DNA of 64,000 bases. Source: Ciona intestinalis (taxonomy: Eukaryota; Chordata; Ascidiacea; Phlebobranchia; Cionidae). A program made the translations under genes and the position numbers. Under the pieces are notes generated by a model. It did not search any database. It saw only the letters and a list, made by a program, of their open reading frames with translations, and had not been told where the DNA came from. The stretch lies in contig NW_004190442.2 in assembly GCF_000224145.3 (NCBI RefSeq), positions 39,594-103,593 of the forward strand, given 5' to 3'. Shown here in pieces: positions 37,001 through 45,635 of the stretch. The first letter of the stretch is position 1. Every line of letters begins with the position of its first letter.

Positions 37001-40000
37001 AACCATGGGTGCAAGCTTGAAAATATGGGGGGACACCAATATTTTTATGTAAATTAAAGCGAGTAATATAAGTGTTGAGAAAACAAGGGGTCACAGCGGT
37101 CGATTAAAAGTACAAAAGGTTTAAAACACCAATTTTTACGTAAAATCCTATCTTCACCTTTGTGTGTACATACATTAACACATATATATATATATTCACA
37201 CATGCATTACCATATGAAACATTCTATGAACAAAAAGACAACAAGTATATATTCGCACTTGTAGATCGGCTACAACATGTAAATATGAACAATCACCTGA
37301 TATTTAATGGTGAGTTCTTGCGCCGAATGCAACTCCATGTTAAGGTTACTTATCGTACGTTCATGTTGTTGCATGGCGCTGTATAGTTGTTTGTTCTTTT
37401 CACGCAAAACATCACATTCCTACAAACAAAAAAAATGTTGTTTGTGGTTAAAAATACAAAAATAAATAAATATATGTATTTATATATATATATATATGTA
37501 ATAAATAAAAATATCATCCACTTCCCTGCAAATTAAAAAAAAAGGTAAAAAAACTATTATTGATTCAAAACTTGGACAACGAACAGTGTTTGGATCAGTT
37601 GCCTGTTAGCAGAATAATAACGATACCCCACCCCCCCACAGTACTATGCAATATATTATATTCTGTACATAAAAACCATAGCAAAAGAAAACCAACCTTT
37701 TTAGAACTTTCTTCATTCTTTTTAACCATCTCGTATCTCTCCTTGGAAAACTCCACCTGTGCCTCCAGTTTACCGTTGGATATTCGGACTTCGGATAATT
37801 TAGCTTGAAGGTCTTCCTGCTTGTCTTCATACACCCTGTGTATATTTGGGAAAATGAATAGAAGGCAGAAGAATATTTTCTTTACATTAGCATTGAAGCT
37901 ATTATGTCACGATATTACCCTATTTGCATGGTTACTATTATGCGCGTAAGTACCTGCATATTTACTTGCGAAAACAAAGTTAACACGCATATCGTCGTAA
38001 GCTTGTTATCTGCTGTAGAAGGTTGGTTGTTACACTATGCTATTCGCATCAATATTTTACCATTCAAAAAGAGCATATTACTATTCAACACAACGTGGTA
38101 TACTGCGTAACAATGTTGCAATCACTTCTAGTATAGTTGTTAAGCGTTGTGTATGTTTCCATCATCTACTATTCCTCACCAGTGACTTGTCATTTAATAG
38201 TTTAAGGTAAAAAAAATATTAAAATCTTACTTATTATTCTTGATGACATCTACTTTATATTCGGCGTATTCATCTTGAAGTTGAAGCAAAGCTTTCTTGG
38301 TGGTTTGTGGGGATCCAGTCTCATGGGGGGTGGTTGGCTTCCCTGGAGTAGCAGGGGTGGAGATGGATGTTGCGTTCATCATGGATTGGTCAACGAGGAG
38401 CGAGGGGCTTGCGAGAACACTAGGGGGCAATCCACTCTACATAGAAATCCAATATTGTTAAATCTATTGCATGTGGGTGAGGTCTTACAGCAAGGCATGC
38501 CATGAGTTCTAGGATTCAGACTTATTATATTATACTCTATTTTAAGCAAGTGAGCCTAAGTTATGTTTATGCCAGAGTTTCATTACCCCAACATTGTATA
38601 TGTAGTATGCACATTCTATTGAATGAGGTCCTACAGTATGAGTGAGGTCCTTCCCCATTTAACCTTAAGCTCAACTTACTTGTGGGTTTTGTGCAAGCAA
38701 CACGCGATACATATCTCTTTGTCTAACAATCCCTTCCACCAACAACGACTGTCGTGTTCGGTCCTCCTTCAAATGCATCAACTCGTCTTTTACAACCTCC
38801 AGTTCCTCCTGAAGCTCCCTGCTCCTCACATCGATCCCCTCCACCTCCGCCTCCTCCTGTTTATCACTCAGCTCCCGGATCACTTTCAGCAGCTTCTTGT
38901 TTTGCTCCTGGAGTTCTCCGATGTCCTTGAAAGTGACGAGAGTTTGCGATATAAGTTCGGAAGAGCTGCTGACATCGTTACACGATCCATCTTCATTCAC
39001 GACAAGGAGCGATTTATCTCCGATCTTCTGAGGAGACATGTTGACTCTTCTTCCTCGCAATTCTTCTACCTCTTTAAGCAAGTAACGAACCTGGTAGAAA
39101 ATGTAAAAGTAAGAACACAACAAAACACACAACAATTTTTTATTAATTTTGTCACGGTAATCGGTAAGTATATATATTTTTAGAAAATAAAATATCTTTA
39201 TTTCAAATTCAAATGTGTCGCAAAAACCTGGACCTTTCCAACAGTCCCCTAAATTCCAGAATGAATTTAAAAAAAGATATTTATTTGAAAAGAACAGCAG
39301 TTCTCACTTGTTTTGAAAGATCGGCTGTCTCTTTATTATAACGTTGATTCTCCCGAGTCAGATGACCAGCTTTACGTTTTGCATCGTCAGCGTCTTGTCT
39401 CAACTGGTGGAACTCCATGGCTGCTTCATCGGTTTGCGAGGTCAGTTGGTTGATAGTTGTGAGGGCACGCTCATAATCCTCGCGCTGACGTTTCAATATT
39501 GGAGCCTTCGCGTTCAATTCCTGAAGAAGAAAATTAGAGACAGGATAAATTAAAGAAACAATATGCACTGACTAGTTTTCTTTGCCATAGCTTTTTGAAA
39601 GCTTTTTGCCAAATATATTGCATTTGTCACATTAATCAATGAAGTTCCCATGTTTGACAACTATGGATGTAACTGTATTTTAACAATGTCGCCTCCAAGT
39701 TTGTTAAAAATATGTTGTGTATATCAACGAGTAAAGCTACTATCACAGCATGCAGACCCATATACATGCACAATACTGTGGCTATGTATACTGTATTACT
39801 TTATACAATTGTATTTAGGCACAGCACCTCTAATATAGAATCCATGGCTTCGTTCAATCTTTTATTTTCCTCCTTTACAACCTCAAGTTCATCAGATTGT
39901 TCAACATATTGTGAATATATCTACAGATAACAATGTAACAGTTAAGGTATATAAATATGAAACTGCCTACAGACAGCAAATACAGATAAGCCCCCTGGGC

Positions 40001-43000
40001 CCTGATAATATCAAACCCACATCTTTATATCTCATTGAAACAGCAGGTAATTATGAAAATAAAATTAACCAGAGTTTAAATAGAAGAATGTAACTGCATC
40101 ACATTTCATGATTTAGTTAAAACGCTCTGGACTCTACATTTTGAGATTCAATCAGGTTTTGCATTTCTTTTGTAAAATATTCATACAGTTACATACGTGG
40201 TAACTTGTAAGCTGGCACGAGGTGTATGAAACAAAACGGGCGTGTTATAACAACTGTCATTGTCCCGCCATGCGAGGATAAATAAGTTACATACATGGTA
40301 ACTTGTAAGCGGGCACGAGGTGTATGAAACAGAACACCCGTGTCATAACGACTGTCGTTGTCCCGCCATGTGAGGATAAATAAGTTACATACATGGTAAC
40401 TTGTAAGCGGGCACAAGGTGTATGAAACAGAACACCCGTGTTATAACGACTGTCCTTTCCGACAACGCGAGGATAAATAAGTTACATTCATTCATATCAC
40501 ACAAGTTACGCACCTGTGTCAGTGTCATCCCAGATTTAATAAACTTGCTCGTCATCGCAGCGGTTGGGCACATCTCCGCTAACTCATCGTGACTTAATTC
40601 TCTTCGTTTGCTGGCAGTGATCATATCATTCGCTGTTTCTAATTCTTTCTTCAATCTATAGTAAGAAAACAACTGTATAAGCTCATGTTTGAACGCAGGA
40701 ACAAATATAAAACATACCGTTCTATTTGAATGGTCTGTTCTGTGTTTTGGGTTTCTATTTCGTTCAACTTTGCTTGCAAAACATCATTTCCTGAGTGGAA
40801 AATATTATAACTTTAGTTTGTTAGCGCTGTTATGTTAAGGTTTTTAATATGATTAAAAATAAAGGCGGGATATCTAGTCCTTTGTTTTTAAATTTGCCAT
40901 TTATACTAAGGTTTATTCAATATATTTTCATGCTTTCCAGGATTAGTTTAATTAAATATAATATCAATTTTTTAGAGTAATTTACACAATGGTAAGCTAT
41001 GCATTAAATATAAATTAACCCAAACGTTTCTTACTTTCTGCTTCTGATTTGACGATACTTTGCAATTCTTCAACAGCGGACAACAATTCCTCTGCCTTCC
41101 TCTCCCCATCTTCAGCGGACGACTTATACAACTCAGCTAAGCGTGTTTGGGATTGAAGTTCACAACGATGAAGTTCTTCCATGGATCGGTGATCCTCGTC
41201 TGCCTGTAATTCATGAAGATATTTGTTGTAATTTGTATATAATGCTCATAGTATGGCAGAACCTATAGCTGTAAACAAAAGAGTCACAGGTATTTAAAAT
41301 ACAGGGGGGGGGGCAGGGGATAGTTGGACCTCATTTCCATGAAACAAATCTAACTTAATAATTGCAGTTTTTCCTTTTTTATTAAAACAGACGGTGTTAT
41401 CATGTGTTTGTTTTTGGTAGAAGAGTAAAATATTGTTGTGTTTACTATTTACTGTTCGTTGTAAAATAAGGTCTAAACATGTTTTTTTGGGAACAGGGTG
41501 TTTTTTCTTCTTTTTTTAACAACAGAATAACAAAACCATTTGTTTAGCAACCTTGGTGGATTTTTCGAGCATCTTATTGAGTTTGTCGGACATTGTAGTT
41601 TCATTGGTTTTAAGATTAGTAACAATTTGTTTAAGTTGATGATTTTCGTTTCTGTTCATCTCCAATCTTCCCTGCAGCGATACTATTTCATCGCCCTGTG
41701 CAATAAATAACCACGTTGATAAAAATAAGAAACTATTTGGAAATATGTCACAACTTTATATTTTCAAGCATGTATAAATATGAATGGTATTACTGCATAT
41801 AATGCAACGCATGCATAATACATAAAATGAAGCTTTGATCATTTCTTAGAAAATTTCTTCCAAAATATAGCAGCTTTTTTAACACATCAGCAGACACACA
41901 TTACTACTGCCAACATTCCACACAATTTACTTTTTCTTTCCTCAAAGCAAGCAGTTCATTATTTTTCTCGGTCAACTGTTGGTTAATAAGTTGATTCTCG
42001 CTCGTTAAAAGTTCGTTTTCTTGTTCCACCCTCTTCGAATGATAATGCTCGGTGACATTTGAACTTGATAATTCATCAAGTTTTATCTGGAAATTAAAAT
42101 GTAAAGAATAAAAGAAATAACTTTCAATAAATTCCACGAAGTTAGCTCTGATCTGGTGCTCATTGCTTCTTTTGCAAAGACTAGTGATCCCATTTAGACG
42201 AAATATATATCTAATACAACAATTTGTTGGACTTGTGTCTTTTTATAGCACCAGATCAGGGTAAGATTTGTGGAGTTTATTTTTTTTTTTCAAAGATAAA
42301 TTACCTGCAATTCATTCTTCACTGAAATGGCTTCACTCATTCTGTCAGAAAGTGTTTTCCATTCGTCTAAAATAACAATTAGGTGCATGGTAATAAATGG
42401 GTGTCATCTTCAACTATTTATCTAGTATAGAATCAAATATAAACTAAAATAAAATGAAACCTAGAATAGAATTAACTCAATGAAATATTAAATATATAGA
42501 TATATAAAGAAAAAAATATATATAAAAAAACAATCAACTACCATTTAATCTTGTAATTTCCAAATCTCTTTTTTCAATCACATGTTGCAGATTCATCCGC
42601 TCTTCATCCCATCCCTCCGTTATTCGTTTCAACGAAGTTATTTTCATCCTGGCTTCGTGAACCTCTTGCTCTAACGCTTCACATTTACGCTCGGATTCCA
42701 ACTTGGCAGTTTCTAAAAACACAAACGGTTATTATATCAAATGATGTGTATCGATAAAGCATGTATTTAGATGTTTTTTTTATGTTTTCAATATGAACGA
42801 ATTGAAACCATTTTTCCAGATTCATTCAAACACAGGTGTTCTGTTTTATACACCTCGTGCCCGTTACTAGTTATCACGTATGTAACTTATTTATCCTCGC
42901 ATGGCCGGGCAACAACATTCGTTATAACACGGGTGTTCTGTTTCATACACATCGTGCCCGCTTAAAGTTACCACGTATGTAACTTTGTGGGTGATTTGTA

Positions 43001-43438
43001 ACAAATAAGTTCCCACCAAGACTCTTGCATTGCTCAGTTGACTTTGCGAGCATCGAGGCCTCATTATTCAACCTTGTTCCGCTTTCAATCAACTTCTTGT
43101 CCAGGTCGTAACATTTTTGTTCTGATTCAAGTAAGAAAAAATATGTTTGTATATATATATCAATATCCGTTTTATAAAATAAATATATAATTTTACAGTT
43201 TATATTTCAACACAGGTGTCCTTTATTATGCATCTTTAATAAACATTTCAGTTTAACTGTTTAGTCAGCATTTTAATAACAAACCATAGTCAGCTTTGAG
43301 CTTCTGTATTTTTCCTTCCAATGCGACAGCATGCTCCTGCTTGGATTTCAAATGTTTTTCAAACTTGGAGCTTTGTTCTTGTGACAACGAACTTAAATCT
43401 TCCTTAGAGAAAACTTGAAGCAATAAATCTTCGTCCAT
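19051..43438 (-). CDS. TPR: Nucleoprotein TPR (nuclear-pore basket protein)
   Basis: Large coiled-coil protein of the nuclear basket, used in mRNA export and spindle checkpoint. 49 in-phase exons give 2344 aa (human 2363), high to low: 43438-43285, 43121-43017, 42712-42542, 42366-42305, 42086-41931, 41695-41552, 41203-41035, 40790-40718, 40655-40514, 39920-39828, 39520-39308, 39090-38680, 38436-38231, 37835-37697, 37419-37297, 36952-36791, 36375-36271, 36008-35826, 35527-35369, 35096-34952, 34728-34595, 33993-33907, 33586-33436, 33145-32916, 32375-32271, 31944-31729, 31343-31174, 30769-30607, 30360-30298, 29794-29606, 29322-29224, 28989-28894, 28402-28304, 27885-27705, 27278-27228, 26648-26422, 26186-26031, 25618-25523, 25378-25283, 24879-24688, 24504-24402, 23836-23682, 23366-23273, 22882-22713, 22149-21906, 21579-21425, 20844-20789, 19680-19598, 19109-19051. 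Signature blocks: CPTAAMTSKFIKSGMTLTQ, NAKAPILKRQREDYERA, LLVEGIVRQRDMYRVLLAQ, IRKVGRKFKLQYEELLAKQQ, GIVPCTPTLITHRHDEGY, RSVPTTPVPQS. Residues ~1-1650 are heptad-rich; the rest is acidic and Ser/Thr/Pro-rich, ending in Arg/Gly (IRGRRRFRVIG, PRTRGRGAN). Exons 40 and 43 have the least certain edges. Confidence 0.93.
19122..19225 (-). repeat. SINE-tail unit in TPR intron 48
   Basis: One reverse tail unit (TTGTTTATACTCGCATGGCG ... CCGCTTACAAGTTACCACGT) starting 13 bases upstream of the final TPR exon. It overlaps the polypyrimidine region of its acceptor. Confidence 0.75.
19224..19400 (-). mobile_element. Family A MITE remnant in TPR intron 48
   Basis: Diverged reverse copy (CATTTCTTTTCTCGTCCATT, CCGTATCCTCACCACT), fused to the preceding tail unit. 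Confidence 0.5.
19806..20610 (-). repeat. Tandem array of eight ~98-bp SINE-tail units
   Basis: Unit starts (GTAACTTATTTATCCTCGCA) lie near 19811, 19910, 20006, 20105, 20202, 20303, 20399 and 20497. Units 2/3, 4/5 and 6/7 alternate between two types: ACGGGTGTTTTGTTTCAAAC with GCCTCGTGTCCG, and GCGGTCGTTTTGTTTCAAAC with ACCCCATGCCC or ACCCCGTGCCC. The array therefore has a ~196-bp two-unit period. It lies in TPR intron 47 and ends in a copied piece of the opsin gene. Confidence 0.9.
20581..20712 (+). pseudogene. Duplicated opsin intron 7 / exon 8 fragment
   Basis: By eye, 132 bases match 17364-17495 with a single mismatch. The copy holds the end of the tail unit, the opsin intron 7 acceptor and the first 43 bases of opsin exon 8 (from TTTCGCGATGGGG), then breaks off. 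It lies in TPR intron 47, antisense to TPR transcription, and cannot code by itself. Confidence 0.88.
21150..21424 (-). repeat. Family F repeat, TPR intron 46
   Basis: Reference copy for family F. In TPR sense the unit of about 110-118 bp reads TTCTATATGGGTGAGGTCCT, GGCATGCCATGGGACCTGGG, TTTAGGCCAGAGTTGGCCCA, TTACCCCAACATTGTATATG. There are two to three units, starting about 25 bases after the exon 46 splice donor. Confidence 0.75.
21619..21692. repeat. Two (AT)n tracts, TPR intron 45
   Basis: Two runs of TATATA of 20 bases or more separated by an AAAAAAATTCTTCTTCTACC spacer. Confidence 0.85.
22600..22690 (-). repeat. Family F repeat, TPR intron 44
   Basis: One diverged sense-oriented unit beginning about 25-30 bases after the exon 44 donor. 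Confidence 0.6.
24570..24655 (+). repeat. SINE-tail unit, TPR intron 40
   Basis: A lone, slightly truncated forward unit (ACATACGTAGTAACTTGTAA ... GCCCCGCCAAG) followed by ACATTCATCC, the usual family end. Confidence 0.75.
26715..27215. repeat. GTGGCCAC minisatellite, TPR intron 35
   Basis: More than twenty copies of GGTGGCCACACTTG joined by short linkers (TTGTGAAAA, GCATAAA, TTTTAAAGA). From about 26815 they form a ~70-bp higher-order unit of three subunits repeated four to five times. The right end turns around: an inverted unit near 27150-27190 makes a hairpin with GGTGGCCACC in both arms. The core GTGGCCAC is itself palindromic. Confidence 0.9.
27919..28078 (-). mobile_element. Family A MITE, TPR intron 33
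   Basis: Reverse copy with a good left end (GTAGGGTGGGGGAAGATGGG) and a shortened middle. Confidence 0.7.
28765..28870 (-). repeat. Family F repeat, TPR intron 32
   Basis: One sense-oriented unit and part of a second, starting about 25-30 bases after the exon 32 donor. Confidence 0.65.
29830..29965 (+). mobile_element. Family A MITE, internally deleted, TPR intron 29
   Basis: The left half is intact (GTAGGGTGGGAAAAGATGGG) and jumps to the right end CCCCCCACCCTACTATATA, missing about 55 bases. Confidence 0.7.
30408..30568 (-). mobile_element. Family A MITE, TPR intron 28
   Basis: Reverse GGTAAG-type copy (GTGGGGTAAGATGGTACATG ... TATCCCATCTTACCCCACAG). Confidence 0.7.
31085..31168 (+). repeat. 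Family F repeat, TPR intron 27
   Basis: One unit in the orientation opposite to the gene, within about 20 bases of the exon 27 donor. Confidence 0.6.
32436..32842 (-). mobile_element. SINE with nearly three tail units, TPR intron 24
   Basis: In reverse: tail units from 32436 to 32690, body (TAGGTTGGAGCAATTACCGT, GTGTTGCTCAAGGACACAGA), then the tRNA-like head, whose inverse ends GTGCGCTAACAGTGGGCCAG. One of the more complete elements in the window. Confidence 0.75.
33355..33415 (-). mobile_element. Family A MITE end fragment, TPR intron 23
   Basis: Only the right third of a reverse copy (GATATGTGGGATATAGGTGT ... CCCATCTTACCCCACAG). Confidence 0.55.
33703..33888 (-). mobile_element. Family A MITE, TPR intron 22
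   Basis: Full-length reverse copy with diverged ends, stopping about 20 bases from exon 22. Confidence 0.7.
35213..35342 (+). mobile_element. Family A MITE, partial, TPR intron 19
   Basis: Forward copy lacking its left end (CCCATATTTCCTAATCGTGT ... CCCATCTTACCCCTC). Confidence 0.6.
35556..35760 (-). mobile_element. SINE, one tail unit plus body, TPR intron 18
   Basis: Reverse tail unit, then body (TAGGTTGGAGCAATGTTTTT, CATAATGGTAGCAGCGACGA) and part of the head. Confidence 0.7.
36380..36780. repeat. Family F repeats filling TPR intron 16
   Basis: Three units in one orientation (36385-36640) and one inverted unit next to the exon 16 donor (about 36690-36775). Apart from the splice sites almost the whole intron is this repeat. 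Confidence 0.75.
38460..38660 (+). repeat. Family F repeats in TPR intron 12
   Basis: Two shortened units (GGGTGAGGTCTTACAGCAAG; CATTACCCCAACATTGTATA) span most of the intron between exon 13 and the exon 12 donor. Confidence 0.7.
40186..40490 (+). repeat. Three SINE-tail units, TPR intron 9
   Basis: Three forward units with period about 98, ending in TTACATTCATTCAT. No head or body is attached. The array stops about 20 bases before the exon 9 donor. Confidence 0.85.
42830..42995 (-). repeat. About 1.7 SINE-tail units, TPR intron 2
   Basis: Reverse units (GTGTTCTGTTTTATACACCT; TTATTTATCCTCGCATGGCC), ending about 20 bases from exon 2. Confidence 0.75.
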
Positions 43439-43499
43439 GGTGACGCATTAATGGCACAAATCATTAGTAACAATATATCTAAACACGATAAGTATATTA

Positions 43500-43660
43500 A
43501 TTATACAATAGCGAAGATCATATTATTTAAACAACAAAGAGAAGGGAATTATAAATTATAATTAACAACAAAACGACAGTTGTTAAAACACGCTATGGAT
43601 TAAAAGATGTAATTAAGAGCGTTTTTTTAAAAGCGTGGCTGGTAAACCAAATAAACCTAA
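43500..43660 (+). repeat. Family C dispersed repeat
   Basis: Reference copy for family C: AATAGCGAAGATCATATTAT, AACAACAAAGAGAAGGGAAT, CGACAGTTGTTAAAACACGC, GAGCGTTTTTTTAAAAGCGT. About 130-160 bp, no ORF; other copies cluster around the kinase and integrin genes. Confidence 0.65.
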
Positions 43661-44534
43661 CTAAAACTTTAATTTACCAAAACACGCAATCCAATTTAAA
43701 GATATGCCGCCGATTTTCGCTGTGTGCCACATGGAATACAGTTGTCAATTGTCATGGCGTTAGAGACGCCATGTTTGTTTTCCGTGGCTCCAAATCGTGT
43801 TGACGCCACGTATTTTAAGATGGTCCCCAAACTTGTAAAACCAGACGAAACGTTATTGTTGAAATACATTAATTTGACCAATAGTCACATACTTAATGGG
43901 CGATGCAGCAAGTCATAACATAAATTTGTATTTGTGTCCCCGAATACATACACCAGGAAATATTGGATTTAGGTGCAAACGGTATGCCATTTTACCCCAC
44001 AGTACTCTATACGATTGTAGCGCTCGCCTCGTAACCGTAGCATATCTGCTTTGATGCCAATAACAATGTGACCATGTGTGCCCTCATGTACTTAGCGGAC
44101 AGTGTTCCAACCGATTGGTCACTAATGAAATGTTTTCGAAAAAACATAACTGGTACGCGGGCACGAGGTGTATGTACCAATGAAATTGGGTGCGTGCTGT
44201 AACAACTATCGTTGCCCCGTCACTCTAGCATGAATATAGTAATTGTCATTTTTTATTCGTGCTTTGTTTTTTACCAGGCGTGGCGTACCTTATATTCTTT
44301 GCAAAGTGCATCTGACATTATTTAATAAATTCTTTGCGAAAAGTTAAATTTCATAACGTCAGATCTAATTTGAATTTAAATAATATTAATCAGTACATGC
44401 ATTATAAATTCATTATAAAGTTTGGCGCTATAATGTAAATTCAAAGTCAATAAAACTCGACGACTTTTATTCAAATAACCTGCCATAAATACGCGTTATT
44501 ATTATAAAGATGGCCAACTCTAATACAGTACTGT

Positions 44535-44722
44535 GGGGAAAGGACACCAGCTGTAGCACATAATGTCCAAATATCCTGATCTTGTTTTAAATAATTAAAA
44601 GCGGCCTATGGAAGTCTTGAGGGCACGTTTTTTTATAATTCTTTGAATGTTTTTGTTTACTGGCAAATGGGACGAAAAATTGGACGGAAATGCTGTCCCA
44701 TCTTCCCCACCCCATTATATGT
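44535..44722 (+). mobile_element. Family A MITE
   Basis: Forward copy in the TPR-kinase spacer; the left end is damaged and the right end intact (TCCCATCTTCCCCACCCCAT). Confidence 0.7.
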
Positions 44723-45519
44723 TCCAGCATCGGCATGGTATACACTAATTAGGCATGCACACATGTCTCGCGGTTCTAATTTCTTGGTTAATTCTTCTAG
44801 GAGATGTTTGTTGGAGTATTGATTTCACTTCGCAATCGATACGAGTTCTTGAAAGGAGAAAATAAAGAAAAAAATCCCGCGGAGTAATTAAGCCGCGCGA
44901 GGTTCAAACTCTTCGGTTTTAATTCAATTTCTTTACTTTGATTTCTTTGCGCGCAGGTAGGCGGAAAATTGGTGTGATTTTGACAAATTCGATAAAAACT
45001 AGATTTTCAATGATTTTTTACCTCGGGTGCGCAAAACATGACGTCAGCAGCTTGCAAACGCGTGTGGCGGTTAAAAGGGGATTGTTACGCAGTTGTATCT
45101 ACATGTATATATAGGTGAGGGTCGGTATAGAAGGTTGTTACACGTTGTTAAAAGACGAGTTGGTGTCAGGTGCCGGGTGTTAAGACACTAAACAAGAAAA
45201 CTTTTTGAACACATGACTTTCAAGTGTTTATACCATAGGGTTGAATTAAATATTCATAGGATTGTTGAATTGTTTAAGTGCTTTAATTATAATCAGTAAT
45301 ATAAGTATATAAAGTCAGACGCGGAAAATAATTATTATTATGAAACTAAAGTTATTTGAATACATTTTAAATTTTTCCAAGTCGGATAAATAACAAGGAC
45401 AGTCAACGCAGTGCATGGTATACGTCTTTATGTATATACTGCATTATAACAAATTTACTAGTTTTTATAAAGATAGGAGATTCGAAAAACTGATAACATA
45501 ATTTGTTATTTATCTTTAA

Positions 45520-45630
45520 GAAAACGATAGCGAAGATTAGCAGCAAAACGACAGTCGTTGAAACACGCAGCGGGTAAAATCTACTTGAACAAAAGTGTCA
45601 GATAAAGCGTGGATGCTAACCCCAGCATTA
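45520..45630 (+). repeat. Family C repeat abutting the kinase start
   Basis: AACGATAGCGAAGATTAGCA ... CGACAGTCGTTGAAACACGC ... AAAGCGTGGATGCTAAC. It ends within 20 bases of the kinase ATG and so forms part of its 5' UTR or proximal promoter. Confidence 0.65.
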
Positions 45631-45635
45631 TAAAG

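Larger units (their letters stand above)
43439..45635. promoter_or_regulatory. Head-to-head intergenic region of TPR and SBK-like kinase
   Basis: The two genes are divergently transcribed from this 2.2 kb. Contents: a family C repeat (43500-43660), a MITE end fragment (43955-44003), a partial SINE tail (44148-44230), a MITE (44535-44722), a consensus CRE TGACGTCA (45039-45046) and a TATATATAGG box near 45107 that could serve the kinase promoter, then another family C repeat. Confidence 0.45.
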
